This document shows positions 8,395 through 17,829 of a DNA stretch of 64,000 nucleotides, piece after piece (positions within the stretch are counted from its first letter, which is position 1; each line of letters opens with the position of its first letter). The stretch is from an uncultured Commensalibacter sp. (lineage in GTDB: Bacteria; Pseudomonadota; Alphaproteobacteria; Acetobacterales; Acetobacteraceae): assembly GCA_945266285.1 (NCBI GenBank), contig CALYOP010000003.1, positions 220,709 through 284,708 of the forward strand. The letters run 5' to 3'. The notes under the pieces were generated by a model. The model saw only the letters and a list, made by a program, of their open reading frames with translations, was not told the DNA's origin and did no database searches. The translations under genes and the position numbers were made by a program.

Positions 8395-10995
8395 TTATTC
8401 CAAGTCGACTTTACGCTTTGGCAATATTGCTGGCACGAAAATCAACGTTGCCAGCAACGTGCAACCCAAAGAAATGAGTAATAAATAACCCATACTTGCT
8501 GTTCCAGGATGTGCAGAAGCAGCCAATGCGCTAAAGGCAGTACCAGTCGTTAAGGCAGAAAATAAAACCGCCCTTGCCGTAGGGGAAGAAAGCGGAAAAT
8601 GAAGCCCTTCACGCCAATTCATCACAAAGTAAATATTAAACGACACCCCAACCCCCAATAAAAGCGGAAGGGTAATAATATTTGCGAAATTCAACGGCAG
8701 TTGCAAAACAACAATAACAATAACCGTCATTAATCCTGACAAAATAAGTGGCATTAAGACCAAGAACATATCCAAAAGCCGTCTTAAGGCAAGAAACAGA
8801 ATTAATGCCAAGGTAGCAATCGCCATAAGTGCTGCTACGCGAAAAGCATCGACAACGGTTTTTGCACTTTCGATAATATCCACCGTTGTCCCTGCTGCAT
8901 CCGGTGCAACCGTACGAATTTGATTTACAAATTCGGTGATTTCCTGATTATTCTTCAAACGGCTTTTGGGATAAACCTCCAACCTTAATTTCCCGTCATG
9001 CGTCTGATAATCCTGTAACAGATCATTGGGAATATCCCTTGTCGTTACCGTTTGTGCCGTTAACATGGTCTTTAATCGATCCAGCTGAAATGGCAGGAAA
9101 CGTACCAAATCATAATTCACCCGCATCAAATCGGCATCAGGTAAATTTTCGATTTTCTTCAAAGCGCGGTGAATCCGCCGCAAAGGACTCGCTTTTGCGG
9201 TTTTGCTTTTTACCTCATCCAATCCCTGAACAAGTTTTGCGATTGATTGACGAAGTTCGGCCGGTGTGGGTTGGGGTGTTGGATTATTGACGATCAATGT
9301 CGGAAGAAGAATGGTAGCCACGTTTTGTAACATGGGCAATTTGACTTCCTGATCTTCTGGAACCAACGAGTCACGCCATACGACATCACGAACCATCGAC
9401 AAATCTGACAAACGATCCGCAACCGCTTTCGCCTTTTCTGGAGAATTAACAATAACATCCGCCGTATAAGGGGATAAATGTGGATCTTCCATCAATAATT
9501 GCAGCGCTCGCATGCCTTCTGAATGGCTATCTTTGGTATGGAAAGGATCAGCATCAAAAGTAACCTTTTGATCAACCAACAAGAATATACCAATTGCTGC
9601 AATCACTCCATAAACGGCAATAATTCCGTAACGGTAACGCCTTACCTTGACATCTAATCCCCTTAATTTTGGAAAACCCGCCATCTTGTAAACGACATTG
9701 GGTCGGAAAATGGTTAAAAAAGCCGGTAAAAGGGTTAGCGTGCAAACCAAAGCAATCAGCATTCCCACCCCGGAAATTAACCCTAACTGCTTAACACCAA
9801 TAAATTTAGTGGGTGTAAAGGCTAAGAACCCCGCAGCCGCAGCAAATGCAGCTATAAAAATTTGTTTTCCCGTTTCATAACCCGTTTTAACCAAAGCATG
9901 CTGTATATTATTTTCTTTTAATGAAACCGCAACTTGCCCGCGGAAACGCACGGAAAACTGAATGGCAAAATCCACAGCAATACTAATAAATAATATCGCA
10001 AAGGCTACCGAAATCAGATTAAGCGTTCCCACCACCATTGCTGCAAACCAGGTCGTCAGTAATAATCCGACAATCAGCACAAGCAAAATAGGCAAAATAA
10101 TACGCCAGGTCCGAACAGCAAAAAACAGCCATATAGCAACCAGAACAAATGACGCAAACAAACCCGCAACCATACCATGCATGACGGTCGAAAATTCTTC
10201 GTCATTGATCTGGGCATCGCCGGTAATATAGGTTTTAACGTCACCAGATTTGACGAATTCAAGTTCTGATATGATTTGACGGAGCTTTTCAGCTGCAGCA
10301 CCTGAAGGTTGTAGAGAATTGAGATTCAGTTTAGGTTTTGCAATGACAAATTGATATTTACCTATCAAATTAACCAATTGCCCCGACATACTCATTTCCC
10401 AGGAAAAATATTGTCTTTTTCCATTGGCTTCGCTTTCCAGCGCATCAGCAAAAGAATGCAACGCATCATGATAAAGCGTTAAATCAACGCCGCCTTCCTT
10501 AAGGCCTAAGGTAATCAGATTCAGTGCATCAAACAAACCTCTGGCTGATGGGTCAACAGCCAAACCACTTAAGAAAGGCTGCGCTTTGACAATGCTATTC
10601 AGTGTATCTTCAAGAACAGGTGGGTCAAGAAAAAGCAATCCATTTTTTATTAAATAAGGATTGCTTTCCGGTGATTGGACAAAAGTAAAATGTTCAGTAT
10701 CCGCTTGTAAACGTTCCACCAACGCTTTGGCTGTTAATTCACCTTCTTCGGGAAGTTTTGCTTCGATCAACGTTACCAAAAGATTTTCACGTTGTGGAAA
10801 AGCTTTTCCCATCCAGTCAGAACGCTGTTTCCATGCCATACTGGTCGAAAACATTTTCGTGGTATCCGTTGTGATGTCTAGCTTCCTGGCAGAAATAACC
10901 ACTGACAATACGGATAAAATCGCATAAAATATAATGATAAACCAAGCGTAACGGGAACATAATGCAATGATACGCCCGATGAATGCAGACACCAT
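8395..10995 (-). CDS. hpnN: Hopanoid-associated RND transporter HpnN
   Basis: MMPL/RND-type inner-membrane protein thought to move hopanoids to the outer membrane. 866 residues with the pseudo-twofold RND plan: one N-terminal helix (about 15-35), a large periplasmic domain, a block of about six helices (near 275-420), a second anchor after VKVRRYRYGI, a second periplasmic domain, and a final helix block. Acetobacteraceae make hopanoids, which supports HpnN over a general MMPL transporter. No other hpn genes are adjacent, so the name rests on length, topology and lineage. Confidence 0.82.
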   Translation of the reverse strand: MVSAFIGRIIALCSRYAWFIIIFYAILSVLSVVISARKLDITTDTTKMFSTSMAWKQRSDWMGKAFPQRENLLVTLIEAKLPEEGELTAKALVERLQADTEHFTFVQSPESNPYLIKNGLLFLDPPVLEDTLNSIVKAQPFLSGLAVDPSARGLFDALNLITLGLKEGGVDLTLYHDALHSFADALESEANGKRQYFSWEMSMSGQLVNLIGKYQFVIAKPKLNLNSLQPSGAAAEKLRQIISELEFVKSGDVKTYITGDAQINDEEFSTVMHGMVAGLFASFVLVAIWLFFAVRTWRIILPILLVLIVGLLLTTWFAAMVVGTLNLISVAFAILFISIAVDFAIQFSVRFRGQVAVSLKENNIQHALVKTGYETGKQIFIAAFAAAAGFLAFTPTKFIGVKQLGLISGVGMLIALVCTLTLLPAFLTIFRPNVVYKMAGFPKLRGLDVKVRRYRYGIIAVYGVIAAIGIFLLVDQKVTFDADPFHTKDSHSEGMRALQLLMEDPHLSPYTADVIVNSPEKAKAVADRLSDLSMVRDVVWRDSLVPEDQEVKLPMLQNVATILLPTLIVNNPTPQPTPAELRQSIAKLVQGLDEVKSKTAKASPLRRIHRALKKIENLPDADLMRVNYDLVRFLPFQLDRLKTMLTAQTVTTRDIPNDLLQDYQTHDGKLRLEVYPKSRLKNNQEITEFVNQIRTVAPDAAGTTVDIIESAKTVVDAFRVAALMAIATLALILFLALRRLLDMFLVLMPLILSGLMTVIVIVVLQLPLNFANIITLPLLLGVGVSFNIYFVMNWREGLHFPLSSPTARAVLFSALTTGTAFSALAASAHPGTASMGYLLLISLGCTLLATLIFVPAILPKRKVDLE

Positions 10996-11189
10996 GTTGG
11001 TATCAGCCCCCTTTTTATAAAAAATTTAATAAATCTAAATATGGTTAAATCTTAATTTTGTATTCTCTATAAGGATTGTACAATTTCATCAAGCATATTG
11101 ATGATAATGCCATAGAAAATTGCTATGCTGTATTCTATAAACTCGCTTTTTCGACCATCCTTCCATTTTGGAAGTTCTGACGTCTTATT

Positions 11190-11678
11190 TCAGCTAAGTT
11201 GATTGATTTTTTCAAGCAAAGCCAGACTTTCAATACACGCACCCACCGCTTCACGACCTTTGTTTTCTTGATCTTCCTGTGACCTTACCGCTGCCTGCTC
11301 TGCAGTATAAGTAGTCAAAATTCCAAAAGTAATGGGAATTTCTGTTGTCAAAGACGCATTCACCAAGCCAATCGTTGCGCCCAAACTAATATATTCGAAA
11401 TGGGCTGTATCTCCCTTAATCACACATCCCAAACAAACTACGCCATCATATTGACCGGTTTTCGCCAATTGTTGTGCAATTAATGGCATTTCAAAAGCAC
11501 CAGGCACGTTATAACGATCTTCGGAATTAAAGGGTAATCCATGTTCCGATAACCATTTCAACGCCCCTTTATACAACCCTTCGGTTACGGTTTCGTTAAA
11601 ACGACTGACAACAATGGCAATCCGTGGAGGTTCGCTAAATGAAAATTCGATGGATGAAGCCGCAGTTTTTTTGATCAT
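11190..11678 (-). CDS. ribH: 6,7-dimethyl-8-ribityllumazine synthase
   Basis: Condenses 5-amino-6-ribitylaminouracil with 3,4-dihydroxy-2-butanone 4-phosphate, the penultimate step of riboflavin synthesis. About 162 residues from the ATG at 11678 (MIKKTAAS). Family signs are VSRFNETVTEGLYKGA near the N-terminus, VPGAFEMPLIAQQ, GCVIKGDTAHFEY with the catalytic His, and ITFGILTTYTAEQA. An upstream TTG at 11693 would add five residues but has no ribosome site. It is the last of the rib genes on this strand, separated from ribBA by ubiC. Confidence 0.95.
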   Translation of the reverse strand: MIKKTAASSIEFSFSEPPRIAIVVSRFNETVTEGLYKGALKWLSEHGLPFNSEDRYNVPGAFEMPLIAQQLAKTGQYDGVVCLGCVIKGDTAHFEYISLGATIGLVNASLTTEIPITFGILTTYTAEQAAVRSQEDQENKGREAVGACIESLALLEKINQLS

Positions 11679-11737
11679 AACAAAATTATCCAATCATTTA
11701 TTTATGAAGATTAAAGTCGCTTATTTTACAGACCCTA

Positions 11738-12262
11738 TTAAACTATTTTCCACAAATCTGGCAAAAATACTTCCTGCACAAATGCGATTTGTTGTTCGTT
11801 TTTAAAACAGGATCGCCTTGCCCATAATTCAGCATAAGAATATTTCAAAGGAAGGTTTTCTTTTGCGTAACGTGTTACTTCTATAAAAGATCTTTCAAAA
11901 TTTGCCTTATCGAACAAAATAAATCCAAGCGGCTGTTTCCCCGTATGGATGAATGATGTTGGATTATCTTGATGTTCATGCGGAGCAATAAGAATACTCC
12001 GTGCATAGATCCAAGGAACGTTATTTCCTTTTAAGATGACTTCCCTTACCCATTGGGGTTGTGATGGGGAAATATCTAAATATTGATATTCATCTTCTCT
12101 TAAAAACTGCTTTGCTTCTGACAAAATCTCTAGCGTAAGATTTCCATGACTAAGTTTCATTAACCTTTTTGTTAACGATCCTCTGTCAAATAGCCAATCC
12201 TCTTCTGTTACAGAAAGCTGTTCTCTGACCGCATCTTGATTTTGCCAGCATAGCTTTGCCAT
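11738..12262 (-). CDS. ubiC: Chorismate--pyruvate lyase (UbiC)
   Basis: Makes 4-hydroxybenzoate from chorismate, the first committed step of ubiquinone synthesis. 174 residues, matching the family. Diagnostic stretches are DWLFDRGSLTKRL near the N-terminus, REVILKGNNVPWIYARSI in the middle, and the C-terminal LWARRSCF followed by VQEVFLPDLW. It lies between ribBA and ribH on the same strand, an unusual guest in a riboflavin gene group. A weak terminator-like hairpin precedes it, so it may have its own promoter. Confidence 0.85.
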   Translation of the reverse strand: MAKLCWQNQDAVREQLSVTEEDWLFDRGSLTKRLMKLSHGNLTLEILSEAKQFLREDEYQYLDISPSQPQWVREVILKGNNVPWIYARSILIAPHEHQDNPTSFIHTGKQPLGFILFDKANFERSFIEVTRYAKENLPLKYSYAELWARRSCFKNEQQIAFVQEVFLPDLWKIV

Positions 12263-12321
12263 TTTGCTTCATTCAAACTTGTTTGAAATTCGGGATATTA
12301 TTTTCCAAATTGAACATTCTG

Positions 12322-12348
12322 TCAAAAACATTCATGGAAATGTTTTTT
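12322..12348 (-). terminator. Possible terminator downstream of ribBA
   Basis: AAAAACATT and AATGTTTTT form a 9-bp AT-rich stem with a 6-base loop just past the ribBA stop, leaving a short T run on the minus strand. It is GC-poor, so it is a weak candidate. Confidence 0.35.
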
Positions 12349-12365
12349 CAAATCTTAATAAATTT

Positions 12366-13670
12366 CTAAACTACTTTTCCTTTATCCATGTTTTCCTTAA
12401 GTTTTTTATGCAAATCATGCCCCATCCTTTCCCGTTTGGTTTGCAGATATGCATAATTATAAGGATTAGGATCCGTTTCTAAGGGAACCCGATTCTCAAC
12501 CTTAAAACCTTGTTCCTCTAAAATAGCAACCTTGTCCAAATTATTGGTCAGCAAATCAAGTTTCCGAATACCCAGATAATCCAGTATCGCCCATGCACCT
12601 TCCCAATCTCGCATATCGGTTGCAAAACCTAATTGATGATTGGCTTCGACAGTGTCCAGCCCTTTATCCTGTAAAACATAAGCGGATATTTTATTGAACA
12701 AACCAATTCCGCGACCTTCATGTCCCCTTAAATAAATCAGAACCCCACAAGGTGCCTGACCAATGACTTTCATGGCATGATGTAATTGCGGCCCACAATC
12801 GCATCGTAAAGATCCCAATACATCCCCGGTTAAACATTCGGAATGCATTCTTACCAAAGGAACAACTCCATCGGATGGATTGGCAACATCGCCTTTGATA
12901 ACCGCAACATGTTCATTGCCGTAAACATCCATAAAAGCTTGTATTTTGAAATCTTCGCCCCCATAAACATTTGGGAATTTCGCCACTTCACCTGCTTTTA
13001 TTCGATTCTTAACACTTCGGGCGGCTTCATGCATTGGATCATGTTCACGGCGCCAGTTTATAATCGATTGCACCGATACAATTGGAATATCGTATTTCTG
13101 AGCGAAGACTTTTAATTGTGGCAAACGCGCCATTGTTCCATCTTCATTCAATACTTCGCAAATCACCGCAACTGGACGCAATCCAGCCATCTTAACCAGA
13201 TCAATCGAACCTTCGGTATGTCCATCCCGTTCCAACACCCCATTGGCTTTGGCCAATAACGGATAAACATGACCAGGACGAACAATATCTTCAGGTTTGG
13301 CATCTATAGCGGATGCAACTTGAATAGTTCGGGCACGATCATAAGCAGAAACACCCGTTGTTACGCCACTACTTGCCTCAATTGATACGGTAAAAGCCGT
13401 ATTATGTGCCGAGGTATTTAATTTGCACATTAATGGAAGTTGAAGCTGCTCCAAACGATCTTGCTCCATAGGCATGCATAAAATACCCCGAGCATGGGTA
13501 ATCATAAAATTAACCACTTCCGGTGTAATAAGCTCTGCTGCTGAAACCAGATCACCTTCATTTTCGCGATCTTCACTATCGACCATTAAAACCATGCGAC
13601 CTGCACGGATAGCTTCAATAGCCGTCTTTAGTTCATCGTTCATCGTCGCGACTAATTCCGGGTTATACAT
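12366..13670 (-). CDS. ribBA: Bifunctional DHBP synthase / GTP cyclohydrolase II
   Basis: Supplies both precursors of riboflavin: 3,4-dihydroxy-2-butanone 4-phosphate (N-terminal RibB domain) and 2,5-diamino-6-ribosylamino-pyrimidinone phosphate (C-terminal RibA domain). 434 residues. The RibB half has DSEDRENEGDLV and HTEGSIDLVKMAG. The RibA half keeps the zinc motif CLTGDVLGSLRCDCG, with three Cys, and LRGHEGRGIGL, so both activities should be intact. The ATG at 13670 has GGAG five bases upstream and overlaps the ribE end by 19 bp, suggesting translational coupling. Confidence 0.96.
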   Translation of the reverse strand: MYNPELVATMNDELKTAIEAIRAGRMVLMVDSEDRENEGDLVSAAELITPEVVNFMITHARGILCMPMEQDRLEQLQLPLMCKLNTSAHNTAFTVSIEASSGVTTGVSAYDRARTIQVASAIDAKPEDIVRPGHVYPLLAKANGVLERDGHTEGSIDLVKMAGLRPVAVICEVLNEDGTMARLPQLKVFAQKYDIPIVSVQSIINWRREHDPMHEAARSVKNRIKAGEVAKFPNVYGGEDFKIQAFMDVYGNEHVAVIKGDVANPSDGVVPLVRMHSECLTGDVLGSLRCDCGPQLHHAMKVIGQAPCGVLIYLRGHEGRGIGLFNKISAYVLQDKGLDTVEANHQLGFATDMRDWEGAWAILDYLGIRKLDLLTNNLDKVAILEEQGFKVENRVPLETDPNPYNYAYLQTKRERMGHDLHKKLKENMDKGKVV

Positions 13671-14272
13671 AGATTCTCCACATATTTTGCAATGATATCA
13701 ACCTCTACATTAATCATGGCTCCAGCAACAAATTGTCCCAAAGTCGTATTTTCCCATGTATGGGGGATAATCATCAAACTAATTAAAAATTCATCGGAAT
13801 GCGCAGGTGCCTGACCAACATCTCCGACGGAATTTAAGGTCAAACTAATCCCGTCCAACGCAATCGAACCTTTTTCAACCAAATATTTTCTAAGATGTGC
13901 AGGTAATGCAAATGTAACTTCATGGGCTTCACCCACTTCTTTGGTATCAATAAAACGCCCCGTTGCATCGACATGACCTTGGACAATATGACCCGATAAA
14001 CGGGTTGATGGGGTGACTGCCTGTTCAAGATTGACACGATCTTTTAATTTTAATTGTCCCAGATTAGTTCGATTCAAGGTTTCAAAACTAATAAAAAACG
14101 TTGCTTCCCCAGCATTATGTATTTCGGTCACGGTTAAACAAACCCCATTCACAGCGACACTTTCGCCGATGCTAAGGTTGCTCATTCCCGTATTAACCGT
14201 AATGACCATTGCATCCTTTTCCTTTGCAATGGTTTGAATACGACCCAGGTAACCTATGATGCCAGAGAACAT
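13652..14272 (-). CDS. ribE: Riboflavin synthase alpha subunit
   Basis: Dismutates two lumazine molecules to riboflavin. 206 residues beginning MFSGIIGYLG, the usual start of the family. It has two similar lumazine-binding halves, seen as GESVAVNGVCLTV and KGSIALDGISLTL. It overlaps ribD by 19 bp upstream and ribBA by 19 bp downstream, so the three are one transcription unit under the FMN riboswitch. It is called ribE following the alpha-subunit usage; some systems call it ribC. Confidence 0.95.
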   Translation of the reverse strand: MFSGIIGYLGRIQTIAKEKDAMVITVNTGMSNLSIGESVAVNGVCLTVTEIHNAGEATFFISFETLNRTNLGQLKLKDRVNLEQAVTPSTRLSGHIVQGHVDATGRFIDTKEVGEAHEVTFALPAHLRKYLVEKGSIALDGISLTLNSVGDVGQAPAHSDEFLISLMIIPHTWENTTLGQFVAGAMINVEVDIIAKYVENLCITRN

Positions 14273-15357
14273 TTTTCTTCCTTTGCTTTATAATCATAAA
14301 AATCAGAAAACAACAGCTGAGCAGGACTATCCCCATGATTGGTTTGAATTGAAATTTTGTCTTCACCATGGGCTTGTTGCTGAATAGTGACCCAATCATC
14401 CCAAAGATCATCTTGTTTCAACGTTTGCAAAAGCTTTGGCCCCCCTTCTACCAAGCCCCAGATTACCCCTTGATCCGCTAATATTTCACCAAGGTGATGA
14501 ACATCACGACAAAGCTGAATTCGGAAACCATTTGTTTCCGCCTGTTGAACATATTGTACAGGAATTAAATCCGTTAACGTTCCTGAATGATGGGTACAAA
14601 TGACCAATAACCGCTTTCGATCAGGGTGATCCGTCACATTACGCACGGTAAAAGACGGCCAATCGGTCATAATTGTTCGTGAACCGGTAATAATCGCTTC
14701 GGTACCCCGTCGAAGCTGATGCGCTAATTTTAAGGAGGTAAAAGAAGTAAACGTTTTTTGTCCCGCAGGAGGATACATATCGCCGTGAATATTTATTGCC
14801 TGTTTTACGGTAAGCAAAGCTTTGCGGTGCAATACCGTTTTGGCAAAAGGTGCAATCAAATTACGGCATTGCTGTGCCCAATAATGGCTTTTGTCAGATT
14901 CTAATTGACTAAGCAAAATGACCTCGCGCCCATTCTGCATAAGCCGCTCAGCCCCCTTTCCACAAACATGTGGGTTCGGATCAACCGCACCAATCCATAT
15001 TTTTTGCACAGAGGATTCAAGCAACGCATGAACACAAGGCGGAGTTCGACCACTATGATTACAAGGCTCCAACGTCACAACCGCTTCGGCAATTTGATCC
15101 CATAATCCTAATTCCCGGCACTGTTTCAAAGCCAAAGCTTCGGCATGAAGATCACCCGCCTGATGATGGGCCGCAACCGTTAAGATACGGCCATCCTTAT
15201 CTAATAATGCACAACCAACTGGAGGATTTGGTGCCGTTCGGCCAATATAATGACATGCCTCGTGAACGGCCTGTTCAAACGCAACAGCAATCCGTGCAGG
15301 AAGATCTTCCTGAACGTTCGATTGAAGTGCTGCTGATTCTAACAAGCGTGCCTGCAT
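14254..15357 (-). CDS. ribD: Bifunctional diaminohydroxyphosphoribosylaminopyrimidine deaminase / uracil reductase
   Basis: Second and third steps of riboflavin synthesis. 367 residues. The N-terminal deaminase has the zinc motifs HAEAL and PCNHSGRTPPC; the C-terminal RibD reductase domain starts near residue 175 (LTVKQAINIHGDM) and contains ITGSRTIMTDWPSFTVR. It is the first gene of the ribD-ribE-ribBA unit, with the FMN aptamer about 80 bases upstream. GAGG lies nine bases before the ATG at 15357. Confidence 0.95.
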   Translation of the reverse strand: MQARLLESAALQSNVQEDLPARIAVAFEQAVHEACHYIGRTAPNPPVGCALLDKDGRILTVAAHHQAGDLHAEALALKQCRELGLWDQIAEAVVTLEPCNHSGRTPPCVHALLESSVQKIWIGAVDPNPHVCGKGAERLMQNGREVILLSQLESDKSHYWAQQCRNLIAPFAKTVLHRKALLTVKQAINIHGDMYPPAGQKTFTSFTSLKLAHQLRRGTEAIITGSRTIMTDWPSFTVRNVTDHPDRKRLLVICTHHSGTLTDLIPVQYVQQAETNGFRIQLCRDVHHLGEILADQGVIWGLVEGGPKLLQTLKQDDLWDDWVTIQQQAHGEDKISIQTNHGDSPAQLLFSDFYDYKAKEEKCSLAS

Positions 15358-15435
15358 TCCTTATGTCCTCATTTTAGACATCATAGGGCACGTAAAAGGA
15401 TTTCCCCCTTTTGCAAGGAAGGAGATCATTAATAT

Positions 15436-15578
15436 CGCTCTTTATCATCCGGACTTTAACCGTCGGCTTCGGAATATCACCGAATCTGCTGACCCCGTAA
15501 AATATAACGGGCGCTCGCGGGCTGAGGACTTATTCCAACACCGCCGGTGGGGAATTACACCCCGCCCCAAGAACGTCT
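15436..15578 (-). ncRNA. FMN riboswitch (RFN element)
   Basis: The minus strand carries the conserved RFN blocks in order: GGGGCGGGGTG, AATTCCCCACCGGCGGT, AGCCCGCGAGCG, TCAGCAGATTCGGTGA, ATTCCGAAGCCGACGGTTAA and AGTCCGGATG. The six-stem FMN aptamer is complete. It ends about 80 bases before ribD. No strong intrinsic terminator with a U tract is seen between aptamer and ribD, and a CUCCUUCCUU stretch after the aptamer could pair with the ribD ribosome site, so translational control is the likelier mode. Confidence 0.95.
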
Positions 15579-15843
15579 TTTTTCATCCAATTTTAGAAGA
15601 CCAGTCTTTTCACCGGCCTTCTGCCTAAATATATTAAGCATCAAATCAATAAAAACAAGAGGAAAGAAATTAAATATTTATTCCTATTTATCAACGAATG
15701 ACCTTTTCCCAAACCTATTTAATGAAATTCAATTAAGAAATATCTTAAACAATAATTATTCTTGAAAATTCTTCTTTAATAGCCCTTGAATTCCAGACAA
15801 TATTATTGCATAGAACATCAAGTTTCATACAAAGTGATTCGGC

Positions 15844-15915
15844 GCCGGATTAGCACAGTGGTAGTGCAGCGGTTTTGTAAACCGAAGGTCGGGGGTTCAA
15901 ATCCCTCATCCGGCA
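15844..15915 (+). tRNA. tRNA-Thr (anticodon TGT)
   Basis: Acceptor stem GCCGGAT pairs with ATCCGGC, D stem GCAC/GTGC, anticodon loop TTTGTAA with TGT at the centre, and a T arm with GGGGGTTCAAATCCCTC. The CCA end is not encoded. The outermost anticodon-stem pair is a G-A mismatch. Confidence 0.95.
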
Positions 15916-16144
15916 TGGTTATCCAATCTTTTGAATTATCAAATAGCTTTGTCTGATTTTTATAATTAGTCGCTTATAAATTTTTGATAACCAAAATAAG
16001 CAAAATCCTCATAATATAACGAATGTGTCGATGTTCTTTTTTTGTTCTTAAATAATTATAATTTATAAAATATTTTCAAATATCGATAACTTATTCCAAT
16101 AGCTTCTGATTTTTGTATATCTCTTATAAAATACACATTATTCC

Positions 16145-16181
16145 AAATAAAGGACTTATAAAAATAATAAGCCCTTTATTT
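16145..16181 (-). terminator. Hairpin downstream of the lipoprotein gene
   Basis: AAATAAAGG pairs with CCTTTATTT and an inner CTTAT pairs with ATAAG. It starts 34 bases after the stop of the minus-strand lipoprotein gene. There is no long T run beyond the stem. Confidence 0.45.
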
Positions 16182-16214
16182 AAAATATGTAACAAGAACC
16201 AATTAAAATAAAAA

Positions 16215-17081
16215 TTAATACTCTGGATATTTTATAATATGAAAAGACGGAACATAACCTTCGTTTATTTCTATTCCAAGATCATAAATTTTTGGTTGAA
16301 TACCGATGACTTCGATCTGAGTATTGGGTTGGATTTCTTCATCAGATTCAATATAAAAAGTTGTATCTCTGTGTGAATAAGGACTATATCTTAGCGAACC
16401 AGGTGGAAACCGATTAAATATCTGTTTCTTTGATATCCATTTTATTGGATAAATATCAAAAGGAAGAATATAACATTTACCAATTACGTTAAATGGGGTG
16501 ATACTACCAATATCAGTGGGATACATTTCTTCAAGTGGCCCTTGGCATGATCTGTAACTTTTTTCACCTCCCATTTTTTTCTCATTCTCTATTTCTTCTT
16601 TTACTCTCATCACAGAATTATAAGGTGACATCCCACTTTTGATATATTGTACAACCTTCAATATATCTTCGCTGAAATAAACAATATTCGTAATGTTTGA
16701 ATCTCTAATCGCATTCACAGCTTGTATATATTGATCTAAAGAAATATTCCGTTTAATGAAATAAATGGCAATTTTATTATCAATATTCATTCCCTGCCAT
16801 TGTTGATGATATTTTACAGCATCCATAGCTGGAATCCCGGCCTCTTTCCAAGGAAGGGCACTATTTTGATTTTTTTTAAGATTATTCATTCCCGCAGCTT
16901 TATATATTCGATATTCTTCTAGCGTAAATCCTTGGTTATCCCACCTTGAATGGTTATCATAATAGGTAATAATTGAATTTGAATTATCATGGTTATAATC
17001 CCAATCGCTACAGGAAATCATAAATGTCATTAATGGTAATACAAGTAATAACCGATTAATTTTCTTATATTTTCTACACAT
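16215..17081 (-). CDS. Hypothetical lipoprotein
   Basis: I do not recognise the family. 288 residues with a lipoprotein signal: basic MCRKYKKINR, a hydrophobic core, and a lipobox-like FMISC with Cys near residue 24. The N-terminal half has short helical units resembling each other (WDNQGFTLEEYRIYKAAGM, then LPWKEAGIPAMDAVKY), a pattern seen in repeat-containing lipoproteins. The C-terminal part looks beta-rich, with Tyr/Pro-rich segments. Codon use is more AT-rich than in the housekeeping genes around it, and AT-rich gene-free DNA lies on both sides, which could mean recent acquisition. No operon partner. Confidence 0.7.
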   Translation of the reverse strand: MCRKYKKINRLLLVLPLMTFMISCSDWDYNHDNSNSIITYYDNHSRWDNQGFTLEEYRIYKAAGMNNLKKNQNSALPWKEAGIPAMDAVKYHQQWQGMNIDNKIAIYFIKRNISLDQYIQAVNAIRDSNITNIVYFSEDILKVVQYIKSGMSPYNSVMRVKEEIENEKKMGGEKSYRSCQGPLEEMYPTDIGSITPFNVIGKCYILPFDIYPIKWISKKQIFNRFPPGSLRYSPYSHRDTTFYIESDEEIQPNTQIEVIGIQPKIYDLGIEINEGYVPSFHIIKYPEY

Positions 17082-17431
17082 TATTATCTCATTACAATGA
17101 TCAGTTATATTTTAATGAAATATATTTATAATAAAAATATATTCATAACAAATCTTATTATGAATACCGATCATTGCTTTCGTATTCTTCGATCTATTTG
17201 ATTGATAAAGGTCAGCATAATTTTATTTAGAATTATAATCCTATCTTCACTATTAACTGAAAAATATTCAGGAAATATTTTAAATAATAATGATAAATTT
17301 ATATTCTAAAATGAAATAACAATTATTAAATAAAATAAATAAATTATCACGTTTGCTGCATTATATTCACCATAATTTACCACTCTATAAACAATGATTT
17401 TTATAAAGTGATCTATGTTTAAACTGCTAAA
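17082..17431. other. Gene-free AT-rich stretch
   Basis: About 350 bases between the lipoprotein gene and folB. Very AT-rich, with many stops in all frames. I see no RNA gene or clear regulatory structure; the lipoprotein promoter should lie in its left part. Confidence 0.6.
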
Positions 17432-17821
17432 TTATAGATTTTTTCGTTCTATTTCTACGCCAACCCCTTCTGCTTCGGGAAGGATGTCAAGCTTTTCCAC
17501 TTTAATTCTGACTATAATAATCTTTTGATCTTCCAATATGGCAGCAGCCAAGGTTTCTGCCAAAGTTTCCACCAATTGGAAATGACGTTGATCGATGATT
17601 TCTTTGATTTTATCAACAACAACCGCATAAGAAACCGTGCGGGATAAATCATCTGGACCTGTTTTTTCTGCCTCTACAACTCCAAGGCTAACGTTAATGC
17701 AGACCCGTTGTTGAACGCCATGTTCAAAATCGTAAACCCCGATATGGGCTGGTAAAACAAGATTATTAACAAAAATACGCCGCAAAGGAGGATCTTGCGG
17801 CCAAGGAGGGAAAAAAGTCAT
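17432..17821 (-). CDS. folB: Dihydroneopterin aldolase
   Basis: Cleaves 7,8-dihydroneopterin to 6-hydroxymethyl-dihydropterin in folate synthesis. 129 residues. The family start FVNNLVLPAHIGVYDFEHG is present, followed by VCINVSLGV and the central DDLSRTVSYAVVVDKI with the conserved Tyr. It begins 8 bp after the stop of the SDR gene, so the two are co-transcribed. That partner resembles pteridine reductases, so the pair forms a small pterin module at the end of the dnaX operon. Confidence 0.92.
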   Translation of the reverse strand: MTFFPPWPQDPPLRRIFVNNLVLPAHIGVYDFEHGVQQRVCINVSLGVVEAEKTGPDDLSRTVSYAVVVDKIKEIIDQRHFQLVETLAETLAAAILEDQKIIIVRIKVEKLDILPEAEGVGVEIERKNL

Positions 17822-17829
17822 AATTAATG

